From RGIG4576 sp045656705 (lineage in GTDB: Bacteria > Bacteroidota > Bacteroidia > Bacteroidales > Muribaculaceae): a stretch of 64,000 bases of DNA. This document shows positions 8,877 to 17,973 of this stretch, in pieces. The translations under genes and the position numbers were made by a program. Positions within the stretch are counted from its first letter, which is position 1. Each line of letters opens with the position of its first letter. The stretch lies in the NCBI GenBank assembly GCA_045656705.1, contig JAZORR010000007.1:15790-79789 (forward strand). The letters run 5' to 3'. The notes under the pieces were generated by a model, which was given only the letters and a program-made list of their open reading frames with translations, searched no databases and had not been told where the DNA came from.

Positions 8877-10343
8877 TCATGCTGATGGTAGGGTGAAAAT
8901 GAATTCAAGTCCACCTTCGATGCGATTGCTTGCCATAATTGTGCCATTGCATAGGTCGATAGATTCTTTTACTATGGCAAGTCCAAGCCCCGTACCATTT
9001 TTCTTGTTTTTATCTTTTTCTACTCTATAAAATCTATTAAATAGTTTAGGTGTAGACTCTACGGGTACTCCTGTTCCATTGTCGAAGAATGAGAATCTTA
9101 AATAGTTACCTTCTTTTGAATGATACTTAATTACAATATCTGTACCGTTGGAGTAGAAACAACTGTTTTTTATAAGGTTGCAAAATATATTGTAAAGAAG
9201 CATTTCGTTTGATTTTACATAGATATCGGGATTTACGAAGATTTGTAAACTCATATTATATTCTTCAAGTGTAAACTTTAGATCCTCCTTGGCTTGAAGT
9301 ACGATTTGTCGCACATTCACATCTTCGAGTGCTATATTGTTTTTACCATCTTCAAGTCGATTGATTACAGCTATGTTTATTACCATATTTTGCAATCGTT
9401 TGGTGTTTTGTAGACATTTGTTGAGGAATGTCAGTTGTGTCTTTTTGTCGATATCGGGGTGATTGATAAGAGTATCAAGATAGCCCATAATGATACCGAT
9501 AGGGGTTTTTATCTCATGGTTTAGGTTATTGGCTAAAGTGCGTTTTGAAAGCAAACGTTCTTTTTCTTCTTGAATGGCTTGCTCACGCTCTTTGTCGTGT
9601 TTTTTAATTATTTCTAATTGCTTTTTATATAATGTATAAAGGTCGTCAGTGATACCTTTGTCATTTAATTGTTCTTGATTAGTAGTCGAAGAGTTGTAGT
9701 CATTGTTAAGCTTGAGAATAAATTTTTTTAAGCGTTCGATATTGTTGATATGGATATATAATAAAGTAATACAAATAACAGCAATTATAGTCATTAATAT
9801 AATAAGTGTAAGCTTAATGTATGCCGAAGATACGAAGTCTGAAATATTGGCTTCGTTGATAATTGTGGATTCACTTACTATGTATTTTCTGCTTGACTTT
9901 GAATAAGTAGCAGAATAGAGGCAATCCATTTCAAGAAATGAATCATAAAATGGATGATGAATACTTATTTTATCTATTTCGTAAGAGAAGCGATGCTTTA
10001 TCTCTTCAAAAGTGGGAACATCATAATTGATGGTGCTTGTTGCATTTGAATAGAGTAGATTATTGTTCTCGTCGTATATTTTGAAAAAGAAATTCTCGAT
10101 AGGTGAGTTATTGTCCTTGAATAATGTGTAATGAACATAATTCAAGTCGGTAGAATCGTTAGGATATTTTGAAAGGATATAATTATTGTGTATTTCGATT
10201 TGAGCTTTGGCTGTTTCGAAACACGATGAGTTATATTTGTTCCATAGAGCATTTATGAGTCCTCCGATAATAAGGAACACTACAGCAAGAAGACCCAAAA
10301 AAGCAATTATGGTTTTGCTATATGTTAACTTCTTGGAATCCAT
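8877..10343 (-). CDS. Membrane sensor histidine kinase
   Basis: A 488-residue two-component sensor. Transmembrane helices lie at about residues 13-33 and 176-198 and enclose a ~140-residue periplasmic domain of unknown ligand. A coiled linker (about 200-265) follows, then the dimerisation helix with phospho-acceptor His276 in LNHEIKTPIG, the N box NIFCNLIKNSCFYSN, the G1 box DNGTGV and the G2 box GTGLGLAIVKE. Its start codon lies inside the response-regulator gene (26-base overlap), so the two are translationally coupled partners. No HAMP domain is obvious. The acyltransferase downstream may be a functional clue to envelope sensing, but that is inference. Confidence 0.93.
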   Translation of the reverse strand: MDSKKLTYSKTIIAFLGLLAVVFLIIGGLINALWNKYNSSCFETAKAQIEIHNNYILSKYPNDSTDLNYVHYTLFKDNNSPIENFFFKIYDENNNLLYSNATSTINYDVPTFEEIKHRFSYEIDKISIHHPFYDSFLEMDCLYSATYSKSSRKYIVSESTIINEANISDFVSSAYIKLTLIILMTIIAVICITLLYIHINNIERLKKFILKLNNDYNSSTTNQEQLNDKGITDDLYTLYKKQLEIIKKHDKEREQAIQEEKERLLSKRTLANNLNHEIKTPIGIIMGYLDTLINHPDIDKKTQLTFLNKCLQNTKRLQNMVINIAVINRLEDGKNNIALEDVNVRQIVLQAKEDLKFTLEEYNMSLQIFVNPDIYVKSNEMLLYNIFCNLIKNSCFYSNGTDIVIKYHSKEGNYLRFSFFDNGTGVPVESTPKLFNRFYRVEKDKNKKNGTGLGLAIVKESIDLCNGTIMASNRIEGGLEFIFTLPSA

Positions 10344-11067
10344 ATCCGTAACCTGACCTTGTGACTATGCATTTCCCATACGCACCGATTTTCTTGCGAA
10401 GTCGTGTGATATTGGTGTCGATTGTGCGATTAGATACACCTTCGGAACTGCTCCAAATCATTTCAAGCAATTCCTTGCGTGAGTAAATGCTATTACGATG
10501 TGACATAAAGAACGATAGCATCTCATATTCTGTCTTTGTAAGATTGATAATTTCATCTTTGATGTAACATTGTTTTGTGTTTTGGTCTACTCGAAGTTCT
10601 TGATAAGTAAGATCTGGTTCGAAATTGTATTCTTGAATAGGAACGGATATAGTTTGTTCTGATGAGATGTTGGCAGATAATTCCTTTGTGAGTTTAGATC
10701 TGCGTAGCACACTTTTAACGCGCGCTATTACTTCACGCGTGCGAAATGGTTTTGATATATAATCGTCGGCACCAATGTTCAATCCCATAATGTGCTCGTC
10801 TTCTCCGTTTAATGCCGAGCAGAAAATGATAGGGGTGAATTTAGTGTTTGGATTAGTCTTGAGTTGGCGTGCCAATTCAAATCCATTCATTCCGTCCATC
10901 ATTATATCCAATATGAAAAGGGAATAAACCGATAAATCTTGCTTTAGAGCATCACCAGCACTATACACCACCTCGGTGTCATAGCCTTCTACCATCAAAT
11001 TATATTTGAGGATTTCACAAATTTCTTCTTCGTCGTCTACGATAAGTATTTTTACACCAATGTTCAT
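10318..11067 (-). CDS. OmpR/PhoB-family response regulator
   Basis: A 249-residue regulator. The receiver domain (1-120) has the acidic pocket VDDEEE, phospho-acceptor Asp54 in FILDIMMDGMNG and conserved Lys106 in YISKPF. A linker of about 30 residues precedes the C-terminal winged helix (LTKTEYEMLSFFM; SNRTIDTNITRLRKKIG; TRSGYGYGF). It is the first gene of a regulator-kinase pair. The sequence does not match what I recall of RprY, so no symbol is given. I found no convincing TAnnTTTG box in the upstream gap. Confidence 0.93.
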   Translation of the reverse strand: MNIGVKILIVDDEEEICEILKYNLMVEGYDTEVVYSAGDALKQDLSVYSLFILDIMMDGMNGFELARQLKTNPNTKFTPIIFCSALNGEDEHIMGLNIGADDYISKPFRTREVIARVKSVLRRSKLTKELSANISSEQTISVPIQEYNFEPDLTYQELRVDQNTKQCYIKDEIINLTKTEYEMLSFFMSHRNSIYSRKELLEMIWSSSEGVSNRTIDTNITRLRKKIGAYGKCIVTRSGYGYGFQEVNI

Positions 11068-11223
11068 AGTAATGATTTTGTAATATTTTTGTAAAGGTAT
11101 GAATAAAATATAAAACGTGGTATTAAAAAAAGTTAATACTTTAAACTATTAGCAGAATGCGAGTGTTTTATTGCTGTAATACGAATATGCACTTGTTTTA
11201 CAGAATAATGACTAAATGTTTAT

Positions 11224-11260
11224 AACACAAAAGGCTGTCGCGACGACAGCCTTTTGTGTT
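11224..11260 (-). terminator. Strong terminator after ettA
   Basis: A perfect 17-bp stem (11224-11240 with 11244-11260, core AAAAGGCTGTCG) has a 3-base loop and lies 30 bases past the ettA stop. Confidence 0.85.
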
Positions 11261-11290
11261 TGTGTGAATATTGTAACAAAATTTGTACGA

Positions 11291-12976
11291 TTATTCCATA
11301 AGTTTTTTGTATCTGATGCGATGAGGTTGAGTGTCGCCAAGACGAGCTTTCTTGTTTTCTTCATAATCAGAGTAAGAACCTTCGAAATAGAAGACCTTAC
11401 TATCGCCTTCAAACGCAAGGATATGAGTACAAATGCGATCGAGGAACCAACGGTCGTGTGAGATGATTACAGCACAACCAGCAAAGTTTTCAAGACCTTC
11501 TTCAAGAGCTCGAAGAGTGTTTACGTCGATGTCGTTGGTAGGTTCGTCGAGAAGCAATACGTTACCTTCTTCTTTAAGTGCCATAGCAAGGTGAAGACGA
11601 TTTCTTTCACCACCCGAAAGCATACCGATTTTCTTTTCTTGGTCGGCACCAGTGAAATTGAACTTAGATAGGTAAGCACGAGCATTCATATCTTTACCAC
11701 CCATACGGAATGTTTCGCAGCCTTGAGAAACTACTTCGTAAACAGTGCTGTCGGGAAGTAGGTCTTTGTGGCTTTGGTCAACATATGCTACTTTTACTGT
11801 TTCACCTATATCGAATGTACCCTTATCAGCCTTTTCAAGTTCCATAATTAGGCGGAACATAGTGGTCTTACCTGCACCATTAGGACCGATTATACCTACG
11901 ATACCATTTGGTGGAAGCATAAAGTTGAGGTCATCGAAAAGAACTTTTTCGCCAAATGCTTTTGCCACATGTTGAGCTTCAATAACTTTATTACCCAAAC
12001 GAGGTCCATTAGGAATGAAAATTTCAAGTTTTTCTTCGCGTTCCTTTTGATCTTCGTTAAGAAGTCGGTCGTAAGAAGAAAGACGAGCTTTACCTTTGGC
12101 TTGGCGTGCTTTAGGAGCCATACGCACCCATTCAAGCTCGCGTTCAAGAGTTTTGCGACGCTTGCTTGCTTGCTTTTCTTCTTGAGCCATACGCTTAGTC
12201 TTTTGGTCGAGCCAAGAAGAGTAATTACCCTTCCAAGGAATACCTTCACCTCGGTCAAGTTCGAGAATCCATCCTGCAACATGGTCGAGGAAGTAACGGT
12301 CGTGAGTAACGGCGATTACTGTACCTGGATATTGTTGTAGGTGTTGTTCGAGCCAATCGATAGATTCAGCATCGAGGTGGTTGGTAGGTTCGTCAAGAAG
12401 AAGAATATCTGGTTGTTGAAGAAGTAGACGGCAAAGAGCCACACGGCGACATTCACCACCCGAAAGTGTACCCACAAGTTGGTCTTCAGGAGGACAACGA
12501 AGAGCATCCATAGCACGCTCAAGTTTGTTGTCGAGATTCCAAGCATCTACTGCATCGAGTTTATCTTGAAGTTCTGCTTGCAATGCGATGAGTTTGTCCA
12601 TCTTATCTGGATCTTCAAGTACTTCAGGATCGCAGAAACTTTCGTTTACTCTATCAAATTCGGCAAGAAGGTCGAGTGTAGGTTGCATACCTTCTTGTAC
12701 AATTTCTTTTACTGTCTTATTAGGATCGAGTTTTGGCTCTTGCTCGAAGTATCCTACAGTGTAACCTGGAGAGAATACTACATCGCCTTGGTATTGTTTG
12801 TCGATACCTGCGATAATTTTCAAAAGAGTAGACTTACCAGAGCCGTTTAGACCGATAATACCGATTTTCGCTCCATAGAAGAACGAAAGGTAAATGTTCT
12901 TAAGAACTTGCTTTTGAGGAGGGAAAATTTTGCTTACTCCCACCATCGAGAATATTACTTTTTTGTCGTCAGCCAT
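11291..12976 (-). CDS. ettA: Energy-dependent translational throttle protein (ABC-F)
   Basis: A 561-residue soluble ABC-F ATPase with two nucleotide-binding domains and no membrane segment. NBD1 has GLNGSGKSTLLKII, LSGGECRRVALCRLLLQ and LLLDEPTNHLD; NBD2 has GPNGAGKTTMFR, LSGGERNRLHLAMALKE and LLLDEPTNDID. The arm and linker lie between, including the basic segment RMAPKARQAKGKARLSSYD. In E. coli EttA binds the ribosomal E site and gates the first elongation step according to ADP/ATP ratio. Length and arm size match EttA rather than Uup or antibiotic-resistance ABC-Fs. It lies 29 bases downstream of def, so it is likely the last gene of a ruvX-def-ettA operon of housekeeping and translation functions. 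Confidence 0.95.
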   Translation of the reverse strand: MADDKKVIFSMVGVSKIFPPQKQVLKNIYLSFFYGAKIGIIGLNGSGKSTLLKIIAGIDKQYQGDVVFSPGYTVGYFEQEPKLDPNKTVKEIVQEGMQPTLDLLAEFDRVNESFCDPEVLEDPDKMDKLIALQAELQDKLDAVDAWNLDNKLERAMDALRCPPEDQLVGTLSGGECRRVALCRLLLQQPDILLLDEPTNHLDAESIDWLEQHLQQYPGTVIAVTHDRYFLDHVAGWILELDRGEGIPWKGNYSSWLDQKTKRMAQEEKQASKRRKTLERELEWVRMAPKARQAKGKARLSSYDRLLNEDQKEREEKLEIFIPNGPRLGNKVIEAQHVAKAFGEKVLFDDLNFMLPPNGIVGIIGPNGAGKTTMFRLIMELEKADKGTFDIGETVKVAYVDQSHKDLLPDSTVYEVVSQGCETFRMGGKDMNARAYLSKFNFTGADQEKKIGMLSGGERNRLHLAMALKEEGNVLLLDEPTNDIDVNTLRALEEGLENFAGCAVIISHDRWFLDRICTHILAFEGDSKVFYFEGSYSDYEENKKARLGDTQPHRIRYKKLME

Positions 12977-13005
12977 AATAAAATTAAGAAATTGGTTGAA
13001 AACGA

Positions 13006-13572
13006 TTATTTTTTGTTGTTAAAAGCGCGTGTGCGATATCCACAACGCACTTTGCCATCAACGATGTTGCGTAATTTGTTGCGAATAAGTTGCTTGCGAA
13101 TAGGAGAAATGTGATCGATGAATACTTTACCTTCGAGGTGATCGTATTCGTGTTGGAATACGCGTGCAAGGTATCCTTCAAATACTTCTTCGTGAGGTTG
13201 GAAATTCTCATCGAGCCAGTTTACTTTTACTTTTTCAATGCGAGGTACTGATTCGTGAATGCCAGGGAGGCTCAAACAACCCTCTTCTCTGCTTGTCTTA
13301 TTGCCATCTTCGATGACTTCAAGTACAGGATTGATAAGCACGAAACTACGGCCTTCAAGTTCAGGAAAAGAATCTTTAAGTACATCTACATCGATGCAGA
13401 TAAGACGAATGTTCAATCCTACTTGTGGTGCTGCAATACCGATGCCATCACTATCGTACATAGTGGCCTTCATATTTTCGATAAGCTCCTTCAACTTTGG
13501 GTATTCTGGAGTGATGTCTTCCGATACTTTGCGTAGTACTGGATGACCATAAAGATAAATAGGTAGTATCAT
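13006..13572 (-). CDS. def: Peptide deformylase
   Basis: A 188-residue metallo-hydrolase that removes the formyl group from nascent protein N-termini. All three signature motifs are present: GIGIAAPQVGLN, EEGCLSLPG (metal ligand Cys99) and QHEYDHLEG (His141, Glu142, His145). Length is normal. Only four bases separate it from the ruvX stop, so the two are cotranscribed. Confidence 0.98.
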   Translation of the reverse strand: MILPIYLYGHPVLRKVSEDITPEYPKLKELIENMKATMYDSDGIGIAAPQVGLNIRLICIDVDVLKDSFPELEGRSFVLINPVLEVIEDGNKTSREEGCLSLPGIHESVPRIEKVKVNWLDENFQPHEEVFEGYLARVFQHEYDHLEGKVFIDHISPIRKQLIRNKLRNIVDGKVRCGYRTRAFNNKK

Positions 13573-13576
13573 AATT

Positions 13577-13993
13577 TTAAAATTTATTACTTTGTAAATA
13601 GTCGTTGAGAATTATAGCGGCTGCAATGGTGTCCACTTTTTCCTTTTTCTGACGGTTTTTTTTCTTCATACCTCCATCAAGCATAGCTTTATGAGCAAGT
13701 GTTGAAGTGAATCGTTCGTCATACATTTCTACTGGAATATTGGGTATTACCTTTTTAAGTCTGTTTAGGAATGGAGTAATGTATTGCATACTTTCGCTTA
13801 ATTCTCCATTTAATTGCTTGGGTAAACCAACAATAATTTTATCTACATTTTCGGTGGAAATGTATTTTTGAAGGAAATCTACCACCGTGTGAGAAGGTAT
13901 AGTGGTGAGTCCATTTGCAATAATCTTCAGAGGATCGGTAACTGCAATACCTGTGCGTTTCCGTCCGTAGTCAATTCCTATAATTCGTCCCAT
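13577..13993 (-). CDS. ruvX: Putative pre-16S rRNA nuclease / Holliday-junction resolvase (YqgF family)
   Basis: A 138-residue RNase H-fold protein. It carries IIGIDYGRKRTGIAVTDPL (first catalytic Asp), IIVGLPKQLNGE (second strand motif) and YDERFTSTLAHK with the third acidic site. E. coli YqgF matures the 5' end of 16S rRNA; a resolvase role is also proposed. I chose the ATG at 13993 over an in-frame TTG at 14002, because the TTG lies inside a -7 box (14000-14007) and would not be transcribed. That places the ATG almost at the predicted transcription start. Confidence 0.93.
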   Translation of the reverse strand: MGRIIGIDYGRKRTGIAVTDPLKIIANGLTTIPSHTVVDFLQKYISTENVDKIIVGLPKQLNGELSESMQYITPFLNRLKKVIPNIPVEMYDERFTSTLAHKAMLDGGMKKKNRQKKEKVDTIAAAIILNDYLQSNKF

Positions 13994-13999
13994 ATTTTG

Positions 14000-14007
14000 C
14001 AAAGATA
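14000..14007 (-). promoter_or_regulatory. -7 box of the ruvX-def-ettA promoter, giving a nearly leaderless mRNA
   Basis: Minus strand TATCTTTG, followed by only six bases (CAAAAT) before the ruvX ATG. Transcription from this box would start within a few bases of the start codon. Confidence 0.65.
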
Positions 14008-14021
14008 TAAAAAAATATCGT

Positions 14022-14029
14022 TAATTTTG
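14022..14029 (+). promoter_or_regulatory. -7 box of the amidase promoter
   Basis: TAATTTTG lies 33 bases before the amidase ATG, with a TTTG at 13996-13999 (22-bp spacer) as a possible -33 element. That TTTG sits just past the opposing ruvX box, so the two divergent promoters interlock. Confidence 0.55.
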
Positions 14030-14062
14030 TGATTGGAATTGATAAACTAACAATTAATAACT

Positions 14063-15532
14063 ATGAACATTGGTAAAATTGGACTTGCAATAGCCACTTT
14101 GATGATGTGTGGTAGTGCAGAAGCAACAGTAGATTTTAAAATTGTGCGTGGTGAGCGTGATACTGTTTACAGTAAAACTCATTATGTAGTGGGGGTGACA
14201 AAACCTGGAAATCGCGCTTATGTGAATGGCGAGAAAGTAAAAGTTTACAACACTGGTTCTTTCGGTGCAAAAGTGGAATTGAAGGAAGGAGATAACAAGA
14301 TTTCTGTGGTTGTGGATGATACTATGCTTGAAAATGAAAAGACTTTTAATGTGTATTATTCAACAAACCGTCCAGAGAAACTTCTCACAATGAAGCAGGC
14401 TAAGGCTGCACTTGAAAAGGAACAACTAAAACCTTGTGATTTCTATGCAATATCTAAGTCGGGTGCTTATCTCCAATATGGTGATGGTGATGATCGATTA
14501 GGTGGCTCGAAAATGGGTTATGTGAATGAAGGAATTGTGTTTCATGTAGTGGGAGAAAAAGGTGGTTTGTATAAGGTGCAACTTTCTGAACACAGATATG
14601 CATTTATGGAAAAAGAATATCTCGAACCTACTACCGAAAAAACAAGTGTGGTGAATACTGGTAGCTGGCGAGTGAGCAATAAGGGCGACTATGATCAAGT
14701 GTACATCAGTTTGCCAACACGCTTGCCATATCATTATTGGAGTGAACTAAATCCTTCACGCATCTGCATCGATGTGTTTGGTGCTATGGATAATAGTAAC
14801 TGGATGACTCAATATTTCGATACAGAAATGATTGACTATGTTGATTTCAATCAAGTAGAAAGCGATGTATATAGAGTGATTATTAAATTGAAAGATGAAT
14901 ATGCATGGGGTTATTCTGTGGAATATAGTGGTACTAACCTTGTGATAAATGTAAATCACGCACCAAATCCTGAAATTAAGGGGCTTGTAGTGGGACTTGA
15001 TGCTGGTCACGGTGGTAAATATCCAGGTGCAATCGCGGCTTCTGGTCTTACAGAAAAGGAAGTAAATATGTCGCTTGTAGACGAAATTAGAAAACTTCTT
15101 GAGGCAAAGGGTGCAAAAGTGGTGTTAAGTCGTGATGGCGACCAAGGTCCTACAATGGGTGAACGCAAAAAGACCTTTAAAGATGCTAAAGTGGATTTGA
15201 TGATTTCGGTACATAATAATTCGGGTGGCAGTCCACTTGCCGAGATGGGTTCTTGCACTGCATATAAACATATATCAGATCGTGCTTTGGCTGTGGCAAT
15301 GCAAAAGCGATTGGTAGAACTTGGTCATAAAAACTTTGGAGTGATTGGTAATTTCAATTTCTCTTTGAATGCTCCAACTGAATATCCAAATGTATTGCTT
15401 GAAGTATTGTTTATGAGTAGTTTGCCTGAAGAAGAAAAACTTGCCGATCTTGAATATCGTAAGAAAGTGGCTAAGCAAGTAGTGCTTGCTCTTGAAGATT
15501 ACTTGAAAGATGTAAAAGCATCTAAGAAATAA
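14063..15532 (+). CDS. Secreted N-acetylmuramoyl-L-alanine amidase (Amidase_3)
   Basis: A 489-residue exported enzyme that cuts the amide bond between MurNAc and the stem peptide during cell separation or wall turnover. A signal peptide (about 1-21, MNIGKIGLAIATLMMCGSAEA) is followed by a beta-rich region with an SH3-like part (about 110-190) and an AMIN-like part (about 200-305). The C-terminal zinc amidase domain has His316 (DAGHGG), Glu331 (TEKEVN), His384 (ISVHNN) and catalytic Glu447 (LLEVLF). All expected ligands are present. It stands alone between divergent ruvX and convergent glyA with its own promoter and terminator. Confidence 0.92.
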   Translation: MNIGKIGLAIATLMMCGSAEATVDFKIVRGERDTVYSKTHYVVGVTKPGNRAYVNGEKVKVYNTGSFGAKVELKEGDNKISVVVDDTMLENEKTFNVYYSTNRPEKLLTMKQAKAALEKEQLKPCDFYAISKSGAYLQYGDGDDRLGGSKMGYVNEGIVFHVVGEKGGLYKVQLSEHRYAFMEKEYLEPTTEKTSVVNTGSWRVSNKGDYDQVYISLPTRLPYHYWSELNPSRICIDVFGAMDNSNWMTQYFDTEMIDYVDFNQVESDVYRVIIKLKDEYAWGYSVEYSGTNLVINVNHAPNPEIKGLVVGLDAGHGGKYPGAIAASGLTEKEVNMSLVDEIRKLLEAKGAKVVLSRDGDQGPTMGERKKTFKDAKVDLMISVHNNSGGSPLAEMGSCTAYKHISDRALAVAMQKRLVELGHKNFGVIGNFNFSLNAPTEYPNVLLEVLFMSSLPEEEKLADLEYRKKVAKQVVLALEDYLKDVKASKK

Positions 15533-15553
15533 GATATAGATATCAATAAAAGT

Positions 15554-15590
15554 AAAGTCGGGATTTCATACGAAGTCCCGACTTTATATA
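15554..15590. terminator. Bidirectional terminator between the amidase gene and glyA
   Basis: A 14-bp stem, AAAGTCGGGATTTC (15554-15567) with GAAGTCCCGACTTT (15572-15585, one G-T pair), has a 4-base loop and A/T runs on both sides. Confidence 0.85.
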
Positions 15591-15605
15591 TATAATAAGG
15601 TGTGA

Positions 15606-16886
15606 TTAATAAGCGAACATTGGATATTCGTTCATAATTGAGTTCACCTTAGCACGAACTGCGGCTATTACCTTTTCGTCTTCTGGTGCGTGTAGTACAG
15701 TGTCAATAAGTTCTACGATTTCGCCCATCATATCTTCTTTCACGCCACGAGTAGTGATGGCTGGAGTTCCAAGACGGATACCTGAAGTTTGGAATGGAGA
15801 GCGACTATCAAATGGTACCATATTCTTATTTGCTGTGATATCAGCAGCCACAAGAGCCTTTTCAGCTACCTTACCAGTAAGTTCTGGGAATTTAGTGCGA
15901 AGGTCGAGTAGAATACAGTGATTGTCTGTACCACCTGATGCAATCTTGTAACCTTTATCGGTAAGGGCTTGAGCCATAGCTTGAGCATTCTTCTTTACTT
16001 GAGTTTGATATTCAACGAATGATGGTTGAAGTGCTTCGCCGAATGCTACAGCTTTAGCGGCGATTACGTGTTCAAGAGGTCCACCTTGTACGCCTGGGAA
16101 TACAGCAGAATCCAATAATTGCGACATTGTCTTCACTTGTCCCTTAGGAGTGGTTTTGCCCCATGGGTTTTCGAAGTCTTTGCCAAGCATAATGATACCA
16201 CCACGAGGACCACGAAGAGTCTTGTGAGTAGTAGAAGTGACTATGTGTGCATACTTCAATGGATTTTCGAGCAATCCTGCAGCGATGAGACCTGCTGGGT
16301 GAGCCATGTCGACAAGAAGGATAGCACCTACAGAATCGGCAATTTCACGCATACGTGCATAATCCCAATCGCGAGAATAAGCACTTGCACCACCAACGAT
16401 AAGTTTAGGCTTAACTTCGTGAGCAAGACGTTCCATTTGATCGTAATCAACAAGATTTGTGTCAGCAGTTACATTGTATTCAACTTGGTTGAAAACAATA
16501 CCTGAGAAATTGACAGGTGAACCGTGAGAAAGGTGACCACCGTGAGAAAGGTTCAATCCCATAAAAGTGTCGCCTGGGTTCATGCAAGCCATAAATACTG
16601 CCATGTTGGCTTGCGCGCCAGAGTGAGGTTGTACATTAGCCCATTCAGCACCAAAAAGTTTCTTGAGGCGTTCGATTGCAATAGTTTCGCTTTCGTCGAC
16701 TACTTCGCAACCGCCATAGTAGCGATGTCCAGGGTAACCTTCAGCGTACTTGTTGGTGAGGCATGAGCCCATAGCCTGCATCACTTGTTCGCTTACAAAG
16801 TTTTCGGAAGCAATAAGTTCGATTCCTTTCTTTTGGCGTTGATGTTCACGTTCGATAATGTCAAAAATTAATGAATCTTTCTCCAT
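15606..16886 (-). CDS. glyA: Serine hydroxymethyltransferase
   Basis: A 426-residue PLP enzyme interconverting serine and glycine with transfer of a one-carbon unit to tetrahydrofolate. The PLP lysine lies in TSTTHKTLRGPRGG; the N-terminal ELIASENFVSEQVMQAMGS and the NKYAEGYPGHRYYGGCE segment are classic. Length is normal. It is the last gene of a pyrB-pyrI-flavin reductase-glyA run (32-base gap upstream). The one-carbon units it makes are needed for thymidylate and purines, a plausible link to the pyrimidine genes. Confidence 0.98.
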   Translation of the reverse strand: MEKDSLIFDIIEREHQRQKKGIELIASENFVSEQVMQAMGSCLTNKYAEGYPGHRYYGGCEVVDESETIAIERLKKLFGAEWANVQPHSGAQANMAVFMACMNPGDTFMGLNLSHGGHLSHGSPVNFSGIVFNQVEYNVTADTNLVDYDQMERLAHEVKPKLIVGGASAYSRDWDYARMREIADSVGAILLVDMAHPAGLIAAGLLENPLKYAHIVTSTTHKTLRGPRGGIIMLGKDFENPWGKTTPKGQVKTMSQLLDSAVFPGVQGGPLEHVIAAKAVAFGEALQPSFVEYQTQVKKNAQAMAQALTDKGYKIASGGTDNHCILLDLRTKFPELTGKVAEKALVAADITANKNMVPFDSRSPFQTSGIRLGTPAITTRGVKEDMMGEIVELIDTVLHAPEDEKVIAAVRAKVNSIMNEYPMFAY

Positions 16887-16918
16887 AAAATAGTGTTATT
16901 ATATGTTTTATATTTGAG

Positions 16919-17485
16919 TTATTTTTTCTTTTTTACAGTCCACCCGAAAGTGCCTATAAGTTCGCCCATTGAATAGTAGCCGCCATGAGCATAAACCAAA
17001 AGATTGGCTTTCTTCATGTCGAATGCGCCAGTTTCGGAATCGATAAATCGGTCGTCGGCAATAACATTCAGCACATCGGCGATGAACATGTCGTGAGTGC
17101 CGAGATGAATTATCTCTTTGACACGACATTCGATAGCAATAGGAGATTGCTCGATGTAGGGCGCGCTTACTTTTACACCTTTGCATGGAGTGAGGCTCAT
17201 TTCCTCAAATTTGTTGTAGTCGCGACCCGAACGCACACCACACCAATCGGTGGCACGAGCTAATTCTACAGTGGTGAGGTTGAGCGTAAATTCCATGTTG
17301 CGCTTCACAATGTCGTAGCTATGGCGTTCAGGTCGAATAGAAACATAGCACATTGCAGGGTCGGAGCAAATAGTGCCTACCCATGATGCAGTGAATACAT
17401 TCCATTCGTCAGGGGTGCTACCACAACTTACCATAATGGCAGGAAGTGGATAAATCATAGTGCCTGGTCGCCAGTTTTGTTTCAT
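16919..17485 (-). CDS. Flavin reductase-like (FMN-binding split barrel) protein
   Basis: A 188-residue protein of the flavin reductase / flavoredoxin type. The N-terminal PLPAIMVSCG, then WNVFTASWVGTICSDPAMCYVSIRPERHSYDII-type strands and FTLNLTTVELARATDWCGV, match the FMN-binding split-barrel core. These proteins reduce flavin or carry electrons with NAD(P)H; the partner is unknown. The gene begins 9 bases after pyrI and ends 32 bases before glyA, so it is cotranscribed with pyrimidine genes. A redox partner role for a pathway enzyme is possible but not shown. Confidence 0.85.
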   Translation of the reverse strand: MKQNWRPGTMIYPLPAIMVSCGSTPDEWNVFTASWVGTICSDPAMCYVSIRPERHSYDIVKRNMEFTLNLTTVELARATDWCGVRSGRDYNKFEEMSLTPCKGVKVSAPYIEQSPIAIECRVKEIIHLGTHDMFIADVLNVIADDRFIDSETGAFDMKKANLLVYAHGGYYSMGELIGTFGWTVKKKK

Positions 17486-17494
17486 TGTGAAGTG

Positions 17495-17959
17495 TTATTT
17501 AAGAGTGATTTTGTCCTTAATTTCGGAGCGCTCGCAGTAGTGGCATTTTAGTACTACATTTTCGCGGTCGACAACATGGAAATGAGTGCGCATAGGCTCG
17601 TTGTTAGTGATACACTTAGGGTTGCTGCACTTCACGATGCCATAGATGTCGTCGGCAAGAGTAACCTTATGCTTTTCTACTACTGCATAGTCTTTGATAA
17701 TATTAATTACAGCATTAGGAGCAATGATGGCAATGCGATTGAGTGTAGACTCAGGGAATTCAATGTTTGCCACTTTGATGATACTCTTTTTGCCACATTT
17801 CTTACTATCGAGGTTGTAACCTATAGTTACATTGTTGGTGAGATTTTTAATGCCAAGAAGTTCCACTACTTTAAATAGTGATTCATTTGGAATATGGTCT
17901 ATTACAGTACCATTTTCAAGAGCTGCTACAGCAAGTTCTTTTTTCTTTATTTCGTTCAT
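17495..17959 (-). CDS. pyrI: Aspartate carbamoyltransferase regulatory subunit
   Basis: A 154-residue subunit that binds CTP/ATP and tunes PyrB. The N-terminal nucleotide-binding domain begins KKELAVAALENGTVIDHIP. The C-terminal zinc domain has the four cysteines of CSNPKCITN and CHYCERSE. It starts 14 bases after pyrB. Its presence indicates a dodecameric, allosteric enzyme as in E. coli. Confidence 0.97.
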   Translation of the reverse strand: MNEIKKKELAVAALENGTVIDHIPNESLFKVVELLGIKNLTNNVTIGYNLDSKKCGKKSIIKVANIEFPESTLNRIAIIAPNAVINIIKDYAVVEKHKVTLADDIYGIVKCSNPKCITNNEPMRTHFHVVDRENVVLKCHYCERSEIKDKITLK

Positions 17960-17973
17960 ATAATAATCCTCCC

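Noticed and set aside
10318..11067. Naming the response regulator rprY.
   Set aside because: The receiver sequence differs from what I remember of Bacteroides RprY, so only the family is stated.
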